DNA of 19,547 nt from Actinomycetes bacterium (GTDB lineage Bacteria > Actinomycetota > Actinomycetes > S36-B12 > UBA10799), in the NCBI GenBank assembly GCA_029779995.1, contig JAKOZM010000279.1, positions 1 to 19,547 on the forward strand. Direction: 5' to 3'. Shown one piece after another: positions 1 through 7,660 of the stretch. The notes beneath the pieces were generated by a model that saw only the letters and a list, made by a program, of their open reading frames with translations, was not told where the DNA came from and searched no databases. Each line of letters opens with the position of its first letter. Position 1 is the first letter of the stretch. Position numbers and translations under genes: made by a program.

Positions 1-488
1 ACCGTGACCACCACGAAGGAGATGCAGAACATCACATGGGCGATGAACACGGTCCAGAAGCCCAGTGGCACGAAGACGTTGAGGAACAGGGCCAGCAGCG
101 ACGAGCCCAGCACCACCTCCGGGGTCGCCATGGGCAGGAAGATCGTGAGATTTGTGGTGCTGCGGCCGCGGAACTGATGGCGCACCAGGGCGAACGCGAT
201 CATGGCGCCGAGGATCGTGGCCACGACCGTGACGCCGGCCGCGAGCACGACCGAGTTCACCACCGACTCGCACACCTGGGGAGCGCCGCACGGGTTGCGC
301 CAGTTGTCCAGGGTGAATCCGCGCCACACCAGGTTCGTGCGCCCGGCGTCGTTGAACGAGAACACGAACGTGTACGCAACTGGCAGCAGCAGGTACACGA
401 AGGCGATGAATGCGTAGATCTTCAAGACGTTGTCGCCAGACCAGGTCCGCATGCGCACCGTCGCCGGGGCCTTCGCAGTGGTGCTCAT
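1..488 (-). CDS. potC: Polyamine ABC transporter permease PotC (partial, C-terminus off the left edge)
   Basis: Second inner-membrane permease of a spermidine/putrescine importer. It pairs with PotB to form the channel, with PotA as ATPase and PotD as binding protein. About 162 residues are visible, beginning MSTTAKAPATVRMRTW. A first membrane helix follows (around residues 23-40), then a periplasmic stretch containing NAGRTN-like and NPCGAPQVCESV sequence, then further hydrophobic helices; the reading frame is open to base 1. The start ATG at 488-486 overlaps the potB stop as ATGA, so the two are probably translationally coupled. The EAA loop that contacts the ATPase lies beyond the window. 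Identity rests on length, helix pattern and position as the last pot gene; I am confident of the family. Confidence 0.9.
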   Translation of the reverse strand, partial: MSTTAKAPATVRMRTWSGDNVLKIYAFIAFVYLLLPVAYTFVFSFNDAGRTNLVWRGFTLDNWRNPCGAPQVCESVVNSVVLAAGVTVVATILGAMIAFALVRHQFRGRSTTNLTIFLPMATPEVVLGSSLLALFLNVFVPLGFWTVFIAHVMFCISFVVVT

Positions 489-1402
489 ACCAGGTCCTCC
501 GTTCCGAGTCGACGCACGTAGAACAAGACCAGCACCAGGATGGAGGCCATCAGGATGAAGGACAGGACTGCCGCTGTCGGATAGTCGTTGACGCTGAGGA
601 AGGTGTACTCGATCCGGTTGCCGATCATGGTGTTCGAGGGTCTGCCCAGCAGGGCCGCGTTAACGTAGTCGCCGGCCGCCGGGATGAACGTGAGCAGCGT
701 GCCGGCGACCACCCCGGGCAGTGACAGTGGGAAGGTGACCTTGCGGAAACCGGTGATGGGTTTGGCGTACAGGTCGCCGGCAGCTTCGATGAGCCGGTGG
801 TCGACCCGCTCCAGGCTGGCGTAGATCGGCAGCGTCATGAACGGCAAGAAGTTGTAGGTCAGACCCATGATGACCGCGAAGGCGGAGGGATACACCCCGC
901 CGGTCTCGCTCACCAGCCCGGCCCACCGCAGGATGGCGACGACCGGGCCCTCGTCGGCGAGGATCTGGCGCCACGCCACCGTCCGCAGGATGAACGACAC
1001 GAAGAACGGTGCGATGACCAGGACGAGGAGAAGATTGCGGTACTTGCCGCCCTTGAACGCGATCGCGTAGGCCAGCGGGTATCCGATGGCCAGTGCCAAC
1101 AGTGTCGCGGCGCCGGCGTACAGGAAGGACCGGAACAGTGGCACGTAGTACGTGCTGTCGGTCAGAGTGTTCCAGTAGTTGGCGAAGTGGAAGGTCTGCT
1201 CGAACTCCCCGACCTCGCCGCCGGGCACCGGTGTCATCAAACTGGTGCCGAACAGGGTGACCAGCGGCACCACGAAGAAGATCGCCAGCCACAGCAGGCC
1301 GGGCAGCATCAACCAGTACGGCGTGAGCTTGCCGGCCTTCTGCGGCTTGTTGTGGTGAGGTTGCTCCTCGAGCGTGTCAGCGATAGCAGCAGCGATCGAC
1401 AT
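485..1402 (-). CDS. potB: Polyamine ABC transporter permease PotB
   Basis: Inner-membrane permease of the spermidine/putrescine importer, 305 aa, close to the usual PotB length. A short cytoplasmic tail is followed by a first helix (about residues 28-52), a periplasmic segment to about residue 85, and five further helices. The cytoplasmic EAA loop that docks onto the ATPase is visible near residues 206-225 (EAAGDLYAKPITGFRKVTFP), directly before a helix and the AAGDY segment. The start ATG shares one base with the potA stop (TGATG), and its own stop overlaps the potC start, so expression must be tightly coupled to its neighbours. Substrate choice (putrescine rather than spermidine) is inferred only from the linked aldehyde dehydrogenase. 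Confidence 0.94.
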   Translation of the reverse strand: MSIAAAIADTLEEQPHHNKPQKAGKLTPYWLMLPGLLWLAIFFVVPLVTLFGTSLMTPVPGGEVGEFEQTFHFANYWNTLTDSTYYVPLFRSFLYAGAATLLALAIGYPLAYAIAFKGGKYRNLLLVLVIAPFFVSFILRTVAWRQILADEGPVVAILRWAGLVSETGGVYPSAFAVIMGLTYNFLPFMTLPIYASLERVDHRLIEAAGDLYAKPITGFRKVTFPLSLPGVVAGTLLTFIPAAGDYVNAALLGRPSNTMIGNRIEYTFLSVNDYPTAAVLSFILMASILVLVLFYVRRLGTEDLV

Positions 1403-2568
1403 CAGGAAAGCACCAGTTCCTGCTCGACTCCCGCGTTGATGTCTTCAGAACCGCTGAGGACGAAGCCGTGCACCGGCAGCCACGACAGCCGCACGCGCGA
1501 CCCGGTCGAAAGCATCTCGCGAGCGCTGAGATTCTGCGCGAACACGTTGATCACGTCACCCCCGGAGGTGCGCACCTCATACTGGGTGCTCACCCCCAGG
1601 AAGCTGCTGGTGACCACGACGCCGTCGACGAAGTTGCCATGGCTGGGGGCTGGCGCGGCGTCGTCGAGGGCCTCGATGTGGATCTTCTCCGGCCGGACCC
1701 CGACCAGCACCCGGGTGCCGGCCGTCAGATTCACCCGGTCCGCCACCCGGGCCCGCGGCATGACGAAGCGGCCATCGGAGTCCTCGAGGATCACGTCGTC
1801 ACCGCTGGTCTGCACGACCTGGGCTCCGAACAGGTTGGACTGGCCGAGAAAGTTGGCGACGAAGGCGGTGTGCGGGGATTCGTAGAGTTCGGTGGGCGGT
1901 CCCAGCTGCTCGATGACACCGTTGTTCATCACCGCGACGGTGTCGGCCATCGTCATGGCTTCCTCCTGGTCGTGGGTCACGTGGATGAACGTCAACCCGA
2001 CCTCGGTCTGGATGCGTTTGAGCTCCAGCTGCATCTGACGGCGCAGTTTGAGGTCCAACGCTCCTAGTGGCTCGTCGAGCAGCAGCACGGCGGGCCGGTT
2101 GACGATGGCCCGAGCCAGGGCAACGCGCTGTTGCTGTCCACCGGAGAGCTGCGCGGGTTTGCGCTTGGCCACCGCCGACAACTCGATCAGGGCCAGAGCA
2201 TCGTCCACCTGCTTCGTGACATCTTTGACACCTCGCCGGCGCAAACCGAACGCCACGTTCTCCCAGATGGTCATGTGCGGGAACAGGGCGTAGTTCTGGA
2301 ACACGGTGTTCACCGGTCGGCGGTACGGCTTCTCGTAGGTGATGTCCGCCTCTCCGATCCGGATCCGACCGGCGGTGGGTGGTTCCAGGCCGGCCACCAT
2401 GCGCAGGGTCGTGGTCTTGCCGCATCCCGAGGGGCCGAGCAGCGCGAAGAAGTGGCCCTGGGGGACGTGCAGGCTGAGATTGTCCACTGCGGTGAAGTCA
2501 GCGAATGACTTCACGAGGTTCTCCAGGTAGAGGTCGCCCTCGGCTTTGGTGATGTCTGTCTTGCTCAT
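1402..2568 (-). CDS. potA: Polyamine ABC transporter ATP-binding protein PotA
   Basis: Cytoplasmic ATPase subunit of the polyamine importer, 388 aa. Seen in order: Walker A GPSGCGKT (residues 45-52), Q-loop Gln91, signature LSGGQQQR (141-148), Walker B VLLLDE (161-166), D-loop LGALD, and switch His199 in HVTHD. The C-terminal part from about residue 240 is a TOBE-type regulatory region with the GVRPEK motif. The frame is open for 41 more codons upstream, but those overlap the end of potD and read as arginine/proline-rich noise. I therefore start at MSKTDITKAEG (ATG 2568-2566), preceded by AGGAAG about seven bases away. The TAG stop of potD is part of that ribosome-binding site. The gene sits 11 bases after potD and overlaps potB by one base. 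Confidence 0.95.
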   Translation of the reverse strand: MSKTDITKAEGDLYLENLVKSFADFTAVDNLSLHVPQGHFFALLGPSGCGKTTTLRMVAGLEPPTAGRIRIGEADITYEKPYRRPVNTVFQNYALFPHMTIWENVAFGLRRRGVKDVTKQVDDALALIELSAVAKRKPAQLSGGQQQRVALARAIVNRPAVLLLDEPLGALDLKLRRQMQLELKRIQTEVGLTFIHVTHDQEEAMTMADTVAVMNNGVIEQLGPPTELYESPHTAFVANFLGQSNLFGAQVVQTSGDDVILEDSDGRFVMPRARVADRVNLTAGTRVLVGVRPEKIHIEALDDAAPAPSHGNFVDGVVVTSSFLGVSTQYEVRTSGGDVINVFAQNLSAREMLSTGSRVRLSWLPVHGFVLSGSEDINAGVEQELVLS

Positions 2569-2579
2569 GTGGGGTCTTC

Positions 2580-3752
2580 CTATCCTTGGATGACGCGGCC
2601 GAAGGCATCGGTGTACTGGGCTTGTTCTTCCGGGGTGAGGGGTCGGAAGACGTAGGACTGGTCGAGGATTTCGTCGGTGGGGAAGATCCACGGGCTCTGT
2701 GCGAGCTCAGGATCGATCTTCATCATCTCTTCCTTCGCCCCCATCACCGGGCACACGTAGTTGACGTAGGCGGCCACTTCGGCAGCGATCTCGGGGCGGT
2801 AGTAGAAGTCCATGAGGGCCTGCGCCCCCGTCGGGTTACCGGCTGTGATGGGTATCAGCAGGTTGTCGCTCCACAACGTGCCGCCGGTGTCGGGCAGCGC
2901 GAACTCCCACTTGTCCCCCTCTTCGGCGTTGATCTGGAAGATGTCGCCGCTCCACCCGATGGCCGCCCAGGCCTGCTCGTTGATCAGGTCCTCCTTGTAG
3001 GAGTTCCCCTTCACCTGCTTGACCTGTCCGGAGTCAACCTGCTGCTCAAGGACGGCGAGTCCGGCCATGAACTGCTCGTCGGTGAACTGCTCGGAGATGT
3101 CGACACCCTGCGACAGCATGATCACGCCGATGGTGTCGCGCATCTCGGAGAGCACCACGACCTTGCCCCGCAACTCCGGAGCCCACAAGTCCTCGACTGT
3201 CCGTAGCCCGTTGGGGATGCGCTCCTTGTTCCAGGCCAGGCCTGCGAACCCGGACTGCCAGGTCAAGGAGTACTCGCGCCCGGGGTCGAATGACACATCG
3301 TTGAGCGTCGGCAGGATGTTCACCTTGTTCGGGACGGTCTGCTCGCTGATGGGCGCGCAGTAGCCTTTGCGGATCCACTCGGCGGCCAGCCAGTCCGTCG
3401 GGGTGACGAGGTCGTAGCCGATGTCCTGGCCGTTGGCCAGTTGCGGGGCCACCTTGCCGTTGAAGGAGACGTTGTCGTCGATGTCCTCGCGGTACTCGAC
3501 CGTGTACCCCGTTTCCTCCTCGAACTGCACGAGCGTGGGGTACGTGCGCGCCTCGTCGTCGTAGTCGAGGTAGAGCGTCCAGTTGGCCCAGGTGATCGTC
3601 TTGCTGTCGCCGCCCCCGCCGGCTTGATTGCCGGGGTTGACCGCTCCCCGGGTACCGCACGCTGACAGGAGCGCCGCCGCCCCGATTGACCCCAGTAACC
3701 CCCGTCGTGACAGTGCCTGTTTGAGGTACTCAGTCCTCGGGTCCAGAGTCAT
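2580..3752 (-). CDS. potD: Polyamine ABC transporter substrate-binding lipoprotein PotD
   Basis: Extracytoplasmic binding protein that captures putrescine or spermidine and delivers it to PotBC, 390 aa. The N-terminus has a twin-arginine-like SRRGLLG (residues 15-21), a hydrophobic stretch, and a lipobox LSAC with Cys32 as the likely lipidated residue, so it should be a membrane-anchored lipoprotein, possibly exported by Tat. The mature part has the PotD pattern of a WANWTLYLDYD start, a YDLVTPTDW segment and a late SPWIFPTDE stretch. The start ATG lies directly against the TAG stop of the upstream dehydrogenase (TAGATG), with AAAGG seven bases before it inside that gene. Family assignment is firm; ligand preference cannot be read from the sequence alone. 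Confidence 0.94.
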   Translation of the reverse strand: MTLDPRTEYLKQALSRRGLLGSIGAAALLSACGTRGAVNPGNQAGGGGDSKTITWANWTLYLDYDDEARTYPTLVQFEEETGYTVEYREDIDDNVSFNGKVAPQLANGQDIGYDLVTPTDWLAAEWIRKGYCAPISEQTVPNKVNILPTLNDVSFDPGREYSLTWQSGFAGLAWNKERIPNGLRTVEDLWAPELRGKVVVLSEMRDTIGVIMLSQGVDISEQFTDEQFMAGLAVLEQQVDSGQVKQVKGNSYKEDLINEQAWAAIGWSGDIFQINAEEGDKWEFALPDTGGTLWSDNLLIPITAGNPTGAQALMDFYYRPEIAAEVAAYVNYVCPVMGAKEEMMKIDPELAQSPWIFPTDEILDQSYVFRPLTPEEQAQYTDAFGRVIQG

Positions 3753-5231
3753 CTAGTCGCCTTTCATCGCGAAGATCGTGCGGTGCCAGTCCTTGTGGGC
3801 GTCACCGGTGATGTCCATGGAGACGTGCTTCACCTGCGTGTACTCCTCGAAGGAGTAGGAGCTCATGTCTTTGCCGAAGCCGGACTGCTTGAAGCCTCCG
3901 TGCGGCATCTCGGACACGATCGGGATGTGGTCGTTGATCCATACACAACCGGCCTGAATATCGCGGCTGGCACGGTGAGCGCGCACCACGTCAGTGGTCC
4001 AGGCCGAGGCCGCCAAGCCGTACGGTGTGTCGTTGGCCAGCGCGATCGCTTGGTCGTCGGTGTCGAAGGGCAACGCGACGAGCACCGGGCCGAAGACCTC
4101 GTTCTGCACGATGTCGCTGTCCTGGGCAGCGTCGGTGATCAGCGTGGGGGAGTAGTAACTGCCGGGCAGGTCGGGGATCGTCCCGCCGCACCGCACCATC
4201 GCGCCGTCGGCCACGGCCCGCTCGACCATGCCGGCCACCTTCTGCTGCTGGGCGATGCTGATCAGGGGGCCCAAGTCGGTGGCCAGGTCGTCGGTGGCGC
4301 CCAGCACGACCGTGTCCATGAGCTTGGCCACACCGGCCACGAAGTCCTCGTAGATGCTGCTGTGCACGTAGGCCCGGGTGGCAGCCGTGCAGTCCTGCCC
4401 GGTGTTGATCAGCGCCCCGGCGACCGCTCCATGAATGGCTGCCTGCAGGTCGGCGTCGGCGAAGACGACGAACGGGGCCTTGCCCCCCAGCTCAAGGTGC
4501 AGGCGCTTCAGCCCTGCCGTGGCGACTTCCGCCACCCGTAGCCCTACCCGCGTGCTGCCGGTGAAGGACACCATGCGGACGTCGGCGTGTCCCATGAGTG
4601 CCTCACCGGCGACCTGGCCGGTACCGGTGATGACGTTGAACACGCCGTCGGGGAACCCGGCCGCGGTGGCGTCCTCGGCTAACATCAGGGTCGTCAGAGG
4701 AGTGAGCTCACTGGGCTTGAGCACGATGGTGTTCCCGGCCGCCACCGCAGGCAACATCTTCCACATCGCCATCTGCAGCGGGTAGTTCCAAGGCGCGATC
4801 GAGCCGACGACACCGATCGCCTCCCGGCGGATCGTCGACGTGTGGGTACCGTCCCACTCAGTGGCGGCGGAACCTTGCAGGTGACGAGCGGCGCCGGCGA
4901 AGAACTCCGCGTTGTCGATGCTGCCGGGGACGTCGAACTCGCTGGCCAGCCGGATGGGCTTGCCCGCCTGCGCCGACTCCACCTCGGCGTACTCCTGCGC
5001 GCGGGCCGACATCAAACGCGCCAGGTCGTGCAATGCGGTGCTGCGCTCGGCTGGCGTCGCGCTGGACCAGGCGGGGAAGGCCGCTGCGGCCGCCATGACA
5101 GCGGCGTCAACGTCAGCGGCACTGGCCAGGGTCAGCGTCTCGATCACGGATCCGTCGGCCGGATTGGTCACATCGAAAGCGCCTCCGGATCCGGCAACGG
5201 CGCGACCGTTGATCCACTGTCCAGCGATCAT
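3753..5231 (-). CDS. patD: Gamma-aminobutyraldehyde dehydrogenase (PatD/YdcW type)
   Basis: NAD-dependent aldehyde dehydrogenase, 492 aa, expected to oxidise 4-aminobutanal from putrescine breakdown to GABA. Visible motifs are PWNYP with Asn149, Lys172 in LKPSE, FTGST (223-227), catalytic-base Glu247 in LELGG, and nucleophile Cys281 in NTGQDC. The C-terminal MPHGGFKQSGFGKDMS stretch resembles the aminobutyraldehyde dehydrogenase subgroup more than generic ALDHs. The frame extends 55 codons upstream, but that part looks non-coding. I chose ATG 5231-5229 (MIAGQWINGR) because AGGAG lies nine bases before it. It is the first gene of the pot operon and abuts potD, which supports a role in putrescine use. 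A betaine-aldehyde or other omega-amino-aldehyde substrate is the main alternative. Confidence 0.88.
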   Translation of the reverse strand: MIAGQWINGRAVAGSGGAFDVTNPADGSVIETLTLASAADVDAAVMAAAAAFPAWSSATPAERSTALHDLARLMSARAQEYAEVESAQAGKPIRLASEFDVPGSIDNAEFFAGAARHLQGSAATEWDGTHTSTIRREAIGVVGSIAPWNYPLQMAMWKMLPAVAAGNTIVLKPSELTPLTTLMLAEDATAAGFPDGVFNVITGTGQVAGEALMGHADVRMVSFTGSTRVGLRVAEVATAGLKRLHLELGGKAPFVVFADADLQAAIHGAVAGALINTGQDCTAATRAYVHSSIYEDFVAGVAKLMDTVVLGATDDLATDLGPLISIAQQQKVAGMVERAVADGAMVRCGGTIPDLPGSYYSPTLITDAAQDSDIVQNEVFGPVLVALPFDTDDQAIALANDTPYGLAASAWTTDVVRAHRASRDIQAGCVWINDHIPIVSEMPHGGFKQSGFGKDMSSYSFEEYTQVKHVSMDITGDAHKDWHRTIFAMKGD

Positions 5232-5271
5232 GGGTGAGTTCTCCTGACGTATGCCCAGAGCGACGTGTGGG

Positions 5272-5298
5272 CTTTTCGGGATTATTGCATGCGAAAAG
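5272..5298. promoter_or_regulatory. Inverted repeat upstream of patD-potDABC, probable operator
   Basis: CTTTTCG (5272-5278) and CGAAAAG (5292-5298) form perfect 7-base arms around a 13-base spacer, 41 to 67 bases before the patD start. On the minus strand the A+T-rich spacer contains AATAAT (bases 5286-5281), a plausible -10 box for the operon, so a bound regulator would cover the promoter. The arrangement suits a dimeric repressor or activator of putrescine use; no regulator gene is present in the window. Confidence 0.45.
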
Positions 5299-5520
5299 GA
5301 CCTTGCCCACCGCATCGCGCCACGGATTTCGTTGTCCAAGATCCAATGGGGGTGTGGAAGCGCGAGTCGGGGGAGCTCGTGGCCGGTCTCCATCACCTCC
5401 GTTGGGGGTCGACAACGGTTGGCGCGCTGGCCCTCAAGGGGTGCACGGCGCGAGGGGAACCACTTGTCGTGGCGCCGTTGTGGGGCGGACCTTGCCGCTG
5501 CTCGGACCCGCTGCTGCGGT

Positions 5521-5526
5521 TACCGT
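5521..5526 (+). promoter_or_regulatory. Leaderless-type -10 box for the RDD gene
   Basis: TACCGT (TAnnnT) ends six bases before the GTG start at 5533, and no Shine-Dalgarno sequence precedes that start. The spacing places transcription start at the first base of the start codon. I see no clear -35 box. Confidence 0.5.
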
Positions 5527-5532
5527 GACAAG

Positions 5533-6021
5533 GTGACTGATGACAACCGGGACTTCAGCAGGCGCGATCTCGCCGGTTGGCTCGAGGGACCCAAGGCAAG
5601 CCTGGAGGGCCAGGGCTACGAGTTCGGGTACAAGGGCGAGCGACTCGGTCTGCCCGAATCGGGGCCCGGCGCGATCGCAGGCATGGGGCGGCGCTTCGTG
5701 GCGCTCACCATCGACTGGCTGGCCTGCGTGCTGGTTGCGCAGCTGTTCTCCTCCGGCGCTGCAAACCCCGCACTGCCGCTGGTGATCTTCTTCGTCGAGG
5801 TGGCACTGCTCACCTCGCTGATCGGCTCCAGTTTCGGGCAACGCATCCTCGGGATCCGGGTGATCAGTCTGAGCGCAGGACGGTTGGACCCCATGCGGGC
5901 AGCCCTGCGGACGCTGCTGCTGTGCCTCGTGGTGCCGCCGCTGGTATTCGACCGCGATCAACGCGGATTGCACGACAAGGCGGCCAACTCGGTCGCGGTC
6001 CGGATGGGCCACGCCAGCTGA
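5533..6021 (+). CDS. RDD family membrane protein
   Basis: Small integral membrane protein, 162 aa, of unknown biochemical function. A soluble N-terminal part of about 50 residues is followed by the RDD domain: MGRRFVALTIDW with Arg53/Arg54 and Asp61 at the first helix, a second helix around 80-100, FGQRILGIRV, a third helix around 122-138, and the closing RDQRGLHDKAANSVAV motif typical of the family. The frame is open to 5251, but upstream residues are cysteine- and arginine-rich without family resemblance. GTG 5533 is chosen because a TAnnnT box sits exactly six bases before it. The gene converges on the DUF4191 gene with 12 bases between stops. An RDD protein beside a DUF4191 protein and lipA is a conserved actinobacterial arrangement as I recall it. 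Confidence 0.85.
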   Translation: MTDDNRDFSRRDLAGWLEGPKASLEGQGYEFGYKGERLGLPESGPGAIAGMGRRFVALTIDWLACVLVAQLFSSGAANPALPLVIFFVEVALLTSLIGSSFGQRILGIRVISLSAGRLDPMRAALRTLLLCLVVPPLVFDRDQRGLHDKAANSVAVRMGHAS

Positions 6022-6033
6022 GAACCCCGACCG

Positions 6034-6705
6034 CTATCGACGCGGTGGCCGCACTGCCCGGGTGGACTTGGGAATCGGTCCCTTGGGCATCGGCATTGGC
6101 TGTTTGGTCAATGCCTCGAGCCGCTGGCGTACCTCGGTGACCTGACCTGGCGTCAACGTCTTGTCCATCTTGCGGATGGTCTTGACCAGTTTTGTCAGCG
6201 GAACCTGGCCTTCTTCCTTGCCCATCACCATCTCGTGGAAGGTCACGTCGGGGACGAACCGCGACTCCCGCTGCTTCTCACTGCGCAGAACGTTGGTAAC
6301 GCGCGACCCCTGGCCCTCAGCGACGAGAATCACGCCGGGGCGGCCGATGACCCGGTGCACGATGTCCTGGTTCTTCGTCACCGCCACCGCCGGAGTCACG
6401 AACCAGCCCTTGCCCAACGAGTTCAGAACTGCTGCACCTGCTCCTGGCTGGCCCTCGATCTGGGAGTAGGCGGCGCGTTCCGCCCGACGACCGAGCACGA
6501 TGGCCGCGATCAGCAGGCCCGTCGTGATGCCCAGTGGCAGGAACCACCAGTTCTTGATCAGCAGGGAAACGACCACCATCACGACGATCGGGGCCAGCAC
6601 ACACGCCAGCAGAATCCAGCCGATGCGGGGGTCGGACTTCTTGGTCATCTGGTAGGTCTGGCGGATCTGAGCCAGCCGACCGGTCTTGCCGTCCTTACGA
6701 GCCAT
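6034..6705 (-). CDS. DUF4191 family membrane protein
   Basis: Predicted two-helix membrane protein, 223 aa, of unknown function. A basic N-terminal segment (MARKDGKTGRLAQIRQTYQM) precedes two adjacent hydrophobic helices at about residues 29-50 and 53-71. A soluble C-terminal part of about 150 residues follows, with GWFVTPAVAVTKNQDIVHRV and a basic, proline-rich tail. This order, and the position directly after lipA, match the DUF4191 family (Rv2219 in M. tuberculosis, from memory). The start ATG 6705-6703 lies nine bases after the lipA stop. There is no Shine-Dalgarno sequence; instead TAGGCT, beginning with the lipA stop codon, ends six bases before the ATG. Confidence 0.87.
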   Translation of the reverse strand: MARKDGKTGRLAQIRQTYQMTKKSDPRIGWILLACVLAPIVVMVVVSLLIKNWWFLPLGITTGLLIAAIVLGRRAERAAYSQIEGQPGAGAAVLNSLGKGWFVTPAVAVTKNQDIVHRVIGRPGVILVAEGQGSRVTNVLRSEKQRESRFVPDVTFHEMVMGKEEGQVPLTKLVKTIRKMDKTLTPGQVTEVRQRLEALTKQPMPMPKGPIPKSTRAVRPPRR

Positions 6706-6711
6706 GGATCA

Positions 6712-6717
6712 AGCCTA
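6712..6717 (-). promoter_or_regulatory. Leaderless-type -10 box for the DUF4191 gene, formed partly by the lipA stop codon
   Basis: On the minus strand TAGGCT ends six bases before the DUF4191 ATG. Its first three bases are the TAG stop of lipA. This would allow separate transcription of the downstream gene from inside the lipA cluster. Confidence 0.45.
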
Positions 6718-7647
6718 CGTGGTGGCTCGCGCCGCGACCGCCTGCTGGTACAGCCGTCCCGCCCGATAACTTGACCGGACCAGGGGTCCGCTCATGACGC
6801 CGAGGAAGCCGATCTCGCGGGCGACGTCGGCCAGATCGTCGAACTCCGCGGGATCCACCCACCGCTCGACGGGATGGTGACGGGGCGTGGGCCGCAGGTA
6901 CTGGGTGATGGTCAGCAGATCGCAGCCGGCGGCGTGCAGATCGGCCATCGTCTGCATGACCTCGGGAATCTGTTCGCCCATCCCCAGGATGAGGTTCGAC
7001 TTGGTGACCAGGCCGGCCGCGCGTGCCTGGGTAAGCACATCCAGCGAGCGGTCGTAGCGGAAGGCCGGGCGAATCCGCTTCATCAGACGGGGCACGGTCT
7101 CCACGTTGTGGGCCAGAACCTCCGGAGAAGCATCGAAGACGTGCTGCAGAAGGTCGGGCACGGCATTGAAGTCGGGAATCAACACCTCGACGCCGCAGCC
7201 GGGCACCTGCGAGTGGATCTCCCGGACCGTCTGAGCGTACAACCATGCACCTTGATCGGGCAGGTCATCGCGCGCGACACCAGTGACGGTCGCATAGCGA
7301 AGGCCCATCTGGGCCACGGTGCTGGCGACCTTGGCGGGCTCGTCCACATCGAGCGGCTGCGGACGGCCCGTGTCGATCTGGCAGAAGTCGCAGCGTCGTG
7401 TGCACTGATCCCCTCCGATCAGGAATGTGGCCTCGCGGTCTTCCCAGCACTCATAGATGTTCGGACAGCCGGCCTCCTGACACACCGTGTGCAAGCCACC
7501 CTCAGCCACTGTCCGGCGCAGTTCGTGGTACTCCGGGCCCATCACCGCGCGCGTCTTGATCCACGCGGGTTTGCGTTCGATCGGCACCTCCGCGTTGCGC
7601 ACTTCCAGGCGCAAGAGTCGGCGGCCGTCCGGCGAGGGTGTGGACAT
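6715..7647 (-). CDS. lipA: Lipoyl synthase LipA
   Basis: Radical SAM enzyme, 310 aa, that inserts two sulfur atoms into octanoyl groups on lipoyl domains, using one 4Fe-4S cluster for S-adenosylmethionine cleavage and a second as sulfur donor. Both clusters' ligands are visible: Cys56, Cys61 and Cys67 ([13 protein letters not shown]), and the radical [11 protein letters not shown] (Cys82, 86, 89). The C-terminal RSSYRAG (residues 291-297) carries the serine that ligates the auxiliary cluster in this family. Its products here would be SucB and, elsewhere in the genome, the glycine-cleavage H protein. The start ATG 7647-7645 has no Shine-Dalgarno site; TAGGCT ends seven bases upstream. Ten bases separate it from the membrane-protein gene that divides it from lipB. 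Confidence 0.97.
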   Translation of the reverse strand: MSTPSPDGRRLLRLEVRNAEVPIERKPAWIKTRAVMGPEYHELRRTVAEGGLHTVCQEAGCPNIYECWEDREATFLIGGDQCTRRCDFCQIDTGRPQPLDVDEPAKVASTVAQMGLRYATVTGVARDDLPDQGAWLYAQTVREIHSQVPGCGVEVLIPDFNAVPDLLQHVFDASPEVLAHNVETVPRLMKRIRPAFRYDRSLDVLTQARAAGLVTKSNLILGMGEQIPEVMQTMADLHAAGCDLLTITQYLRPTPRHHPVERWVDPAEFDDLADVAREIGFLGVMSGPLVRSSYRAGRLYQQAVAARATT

Positions 7648-7654
7648 GTCAGCC

Positions 7655-7660
7655 AGCCTA
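7655..7660 (-). promoter_or_regulatory. Leaderless-type -10 box for lipA, formed partly by the upstream stop codon
   Basis: On the minus strand TAGGCT ends seven bases before the lipA ATG. Its first three bases are the TAG stop of the membrane-protein gene at 7658. The same hexamer and the same stop-codon overlap occur before the DUF4191 gene. Confidence 0.5.

Larger units (their letters stand above)
5232..5532. other. Gene-free divergent promoter region between patD and the RDD gene
   Basis: This 301-base stretch holds no ORF that looks coding; the frames passing through it are low-quality extensions of the neighbours. It contains the patD ribosome-binding site, an inverted repeat at 5272-5298 near patD, a small perfect inverted repeat (CCGTTG at 5399-5404 and CAACGG at 5413-5418, 8-base spacer), and a leaderless-type -10 box just before the RDD start. 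Between about 5300 and 5520 I see nothing else I can name. Confidence 0.6.

Noticed and set aside
2569..2691. Forty-one extra N-terminal codons of PotA
   Set aside because: They overlap the potD end, read as Arg/Pro/His-rich noise, and the downstream ATG has a proper ribosome-binding site.
5232..5396. Fifty-five extra N-terminal codons of the aldehyde dehydrogenase
   Set aside because: They cover the inverted repeat and likely promoter. The shorter start has AGGAG at good spacing and matches family length.
5399..5418. Six-base inverted repeat CCGTTG-N8-CAACGG as an operator or terminator
   Set aside because: Arms are short, no T-run follows, and it is not at a useful distance from either start. 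It could easily arise by chance.
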